From positions 1 to 6,868 of the forward strand of contig CALIMD010000071.1 of NCBI GenBank assembly GCA_938028645.1: 6,868 nt of DNA. The letters are read 5' to 3'. Shown in pieces: positions 6,389 to 6,868 of the stretch. The position numbers were made by a program, and so were the translations under genes. Numbering within the stretch: the stretch's first letter is position 1; each line of letters begins with the position of its first letter. The notes beneath the pieces are model-generated. The model searched no databases. It worked only from the letters and a program-made list of their open reading frames with translations, and was not told the origin of the DNA. This DNA is from an uncultured Alphaproteobacteria bacterium (GTDB lineage: Bacteria > Pseudomonadota > Alphaproteobacteria > Thalassobaculales > Thalassobaculaceae).

Positions 6389-6868
6389 TTGCCAAATCAA
6401 GACCTGAAGCAGATTAAGACGCCAAGTTTGGTTGACCGGCTTGTGGCCCGAATTCGGGGGGACATTGTCTCGGGTGATCTCGCGCCGGGTTCCCATCTAA
6501 AGGTTAAGCAGATCGCGGACAGTCATGGGATCAGCATGATTCCCGTTCGTGAAGCATTGGCGAGGCTGCTTGCTTCGCGGCTGGTTCGGGTCGAGGCCAA
6601 TAGAGGATACTTTGTCGCTTCACATCCAACGCCCGAGGATTATGCCGAGTTGGTCAAAGCCCGTGAACTCATAGAAACGTCGGCGTTGGCAGCAGGATTT
6701 GACAATTTAACGGCTACCGACATCAAGTCCCTTGGCTTACTCAACAACAAAATGCGCGATCTTACCGCCGCTCCGCGTCGCAAGCGCAATATACTTACCG
6801 AATGGGGGACCCTGAACACGGAATTTCATAGGATCCTGGTCGGGTGTTTTCGCAATCGTTACTTTGAC
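6389..6868 (+). CDS. GntR-family transcriptional regulator, FadR/FCD subfamily (3' end outside window)
   Basis: A one-component cytoplasmic repressor/activator. The 160 codons present (of a usual 220-240) remain open to the window end. Residues about 12-76 form the GntR winged helix: SLVDRLVARIRGDIVSGDLAPG, then LKVKQIADSHGIS, VREALARLLASRLV and the wing NRGYFV. From about residue 82 the FCD ligand domain begins (EDYAELVKARELIETSAL), with Arg92 and Glu96 in the usual first-helix positions and FH (146-147), where His147 is likely a metal ligand. The start is TTG 6389, chosen by the strong ribosome binding site. The gene is divergent from the oxidoreductase stub, the usual layout of a regulator and its target, so it may once have controlled indolepyruvate oxidoreductase (inference); its target gene is now broken. 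It is GC-rich (35 of 60 at 6421-6480), unlike ligA or the MFS gene. The ligand is unknown. Confidence 0.88.
   Translation, partial: MPNQDLKQIKTPSLVDRLVARIRGDIVSGDLAPGSHLKVKQIADSHGISMIPVREALARLLASRLVRVEANRGYFVASHPTPEDYAELVKARELIETSALAAGFDNLTATDIKSLGLLNNKMRDLTAAPRRKRNILTEWGTLNTEFHRILVGCFRNRYFD

Noticed and set aside
1..6868. CRISPR array, tRNA, rRNA, insertion sequence or attachment-site repeats
   Set aside because: No regularly spaced repeats, cloverleaf, rRNA motifs, transposase motifs or terminal inverted repeats were seen. The scar at 6099-6104 has no target-site duplication or mobile-element end that I can find.

Overview
The window looks like chromosomal DNA from an AT-rich, free-living-type alphaproteobacterium. 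The support is the recN-ligA gene order, which is common in that class, and an indolepyruvate oxidoreductase N-terminus and a GntR/FCD regulator that resemble alphaproteobacterial versions. The class assignment is inferred from remembered family sequences, not from a search.

Region 1 (1-3221, + strand) is a DNA-repair pair: the C-terminal two thirds of recN, then ligA, the NAD-dependent DNA ligase, 14 bases later. The ligA frame keeps every expected domain from end to end but carries one in-frame UGA at 1929-1931, where the family normally has Gly (W-G-F). One G-to-T change (GGA to TGA) would explain it. UGA is an ordinary stop in recN, the MFS gene and cobB here, so this is not a UGA-Gly genetic code.

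Region 2 (3244-4506, + strand) is a 12-helix MFS permease of the monocarboxylate/oxalate-formate type. It starts 22 bases after ligA and may share its transcript.

Region 3 (4507-5896) is convergent to it. A hairpin-rich spacer separates the MFS gene from two minus-strand genes: cobB (sirtuin deacylase) followed by a small MAPEG-family membrane protein. cobB has a candidate promoter at 5868-5896.

Region 4 (5897-6868) is a scar. A 41-codon piece of an aldehyde dehydrogenase (+ strand) runs directly into the first ~66 codons of an indolepyruvate:ferredoxin oxidoreductase gene (- strand). Both lose homology at the same place, within about six bases (6099-6104). Beyond it lies the divergently transcribed 5' part of a GntR/FCD regulator, with a TTG start and a strong ribosome binding site, which runs off the end. 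Base composition rises from about 27% GC just before the scar (5881-5940) to about 57-58% after it (6121-6180, 6421-6480). The scar is therefore either a deletion/rearrangement point joining DNA of different history or an assembly join.

I see no convincing undescribed multi-gene system. The two observations most worth checking are the UGA inside an essential ligase gene and the double-truncation junction.
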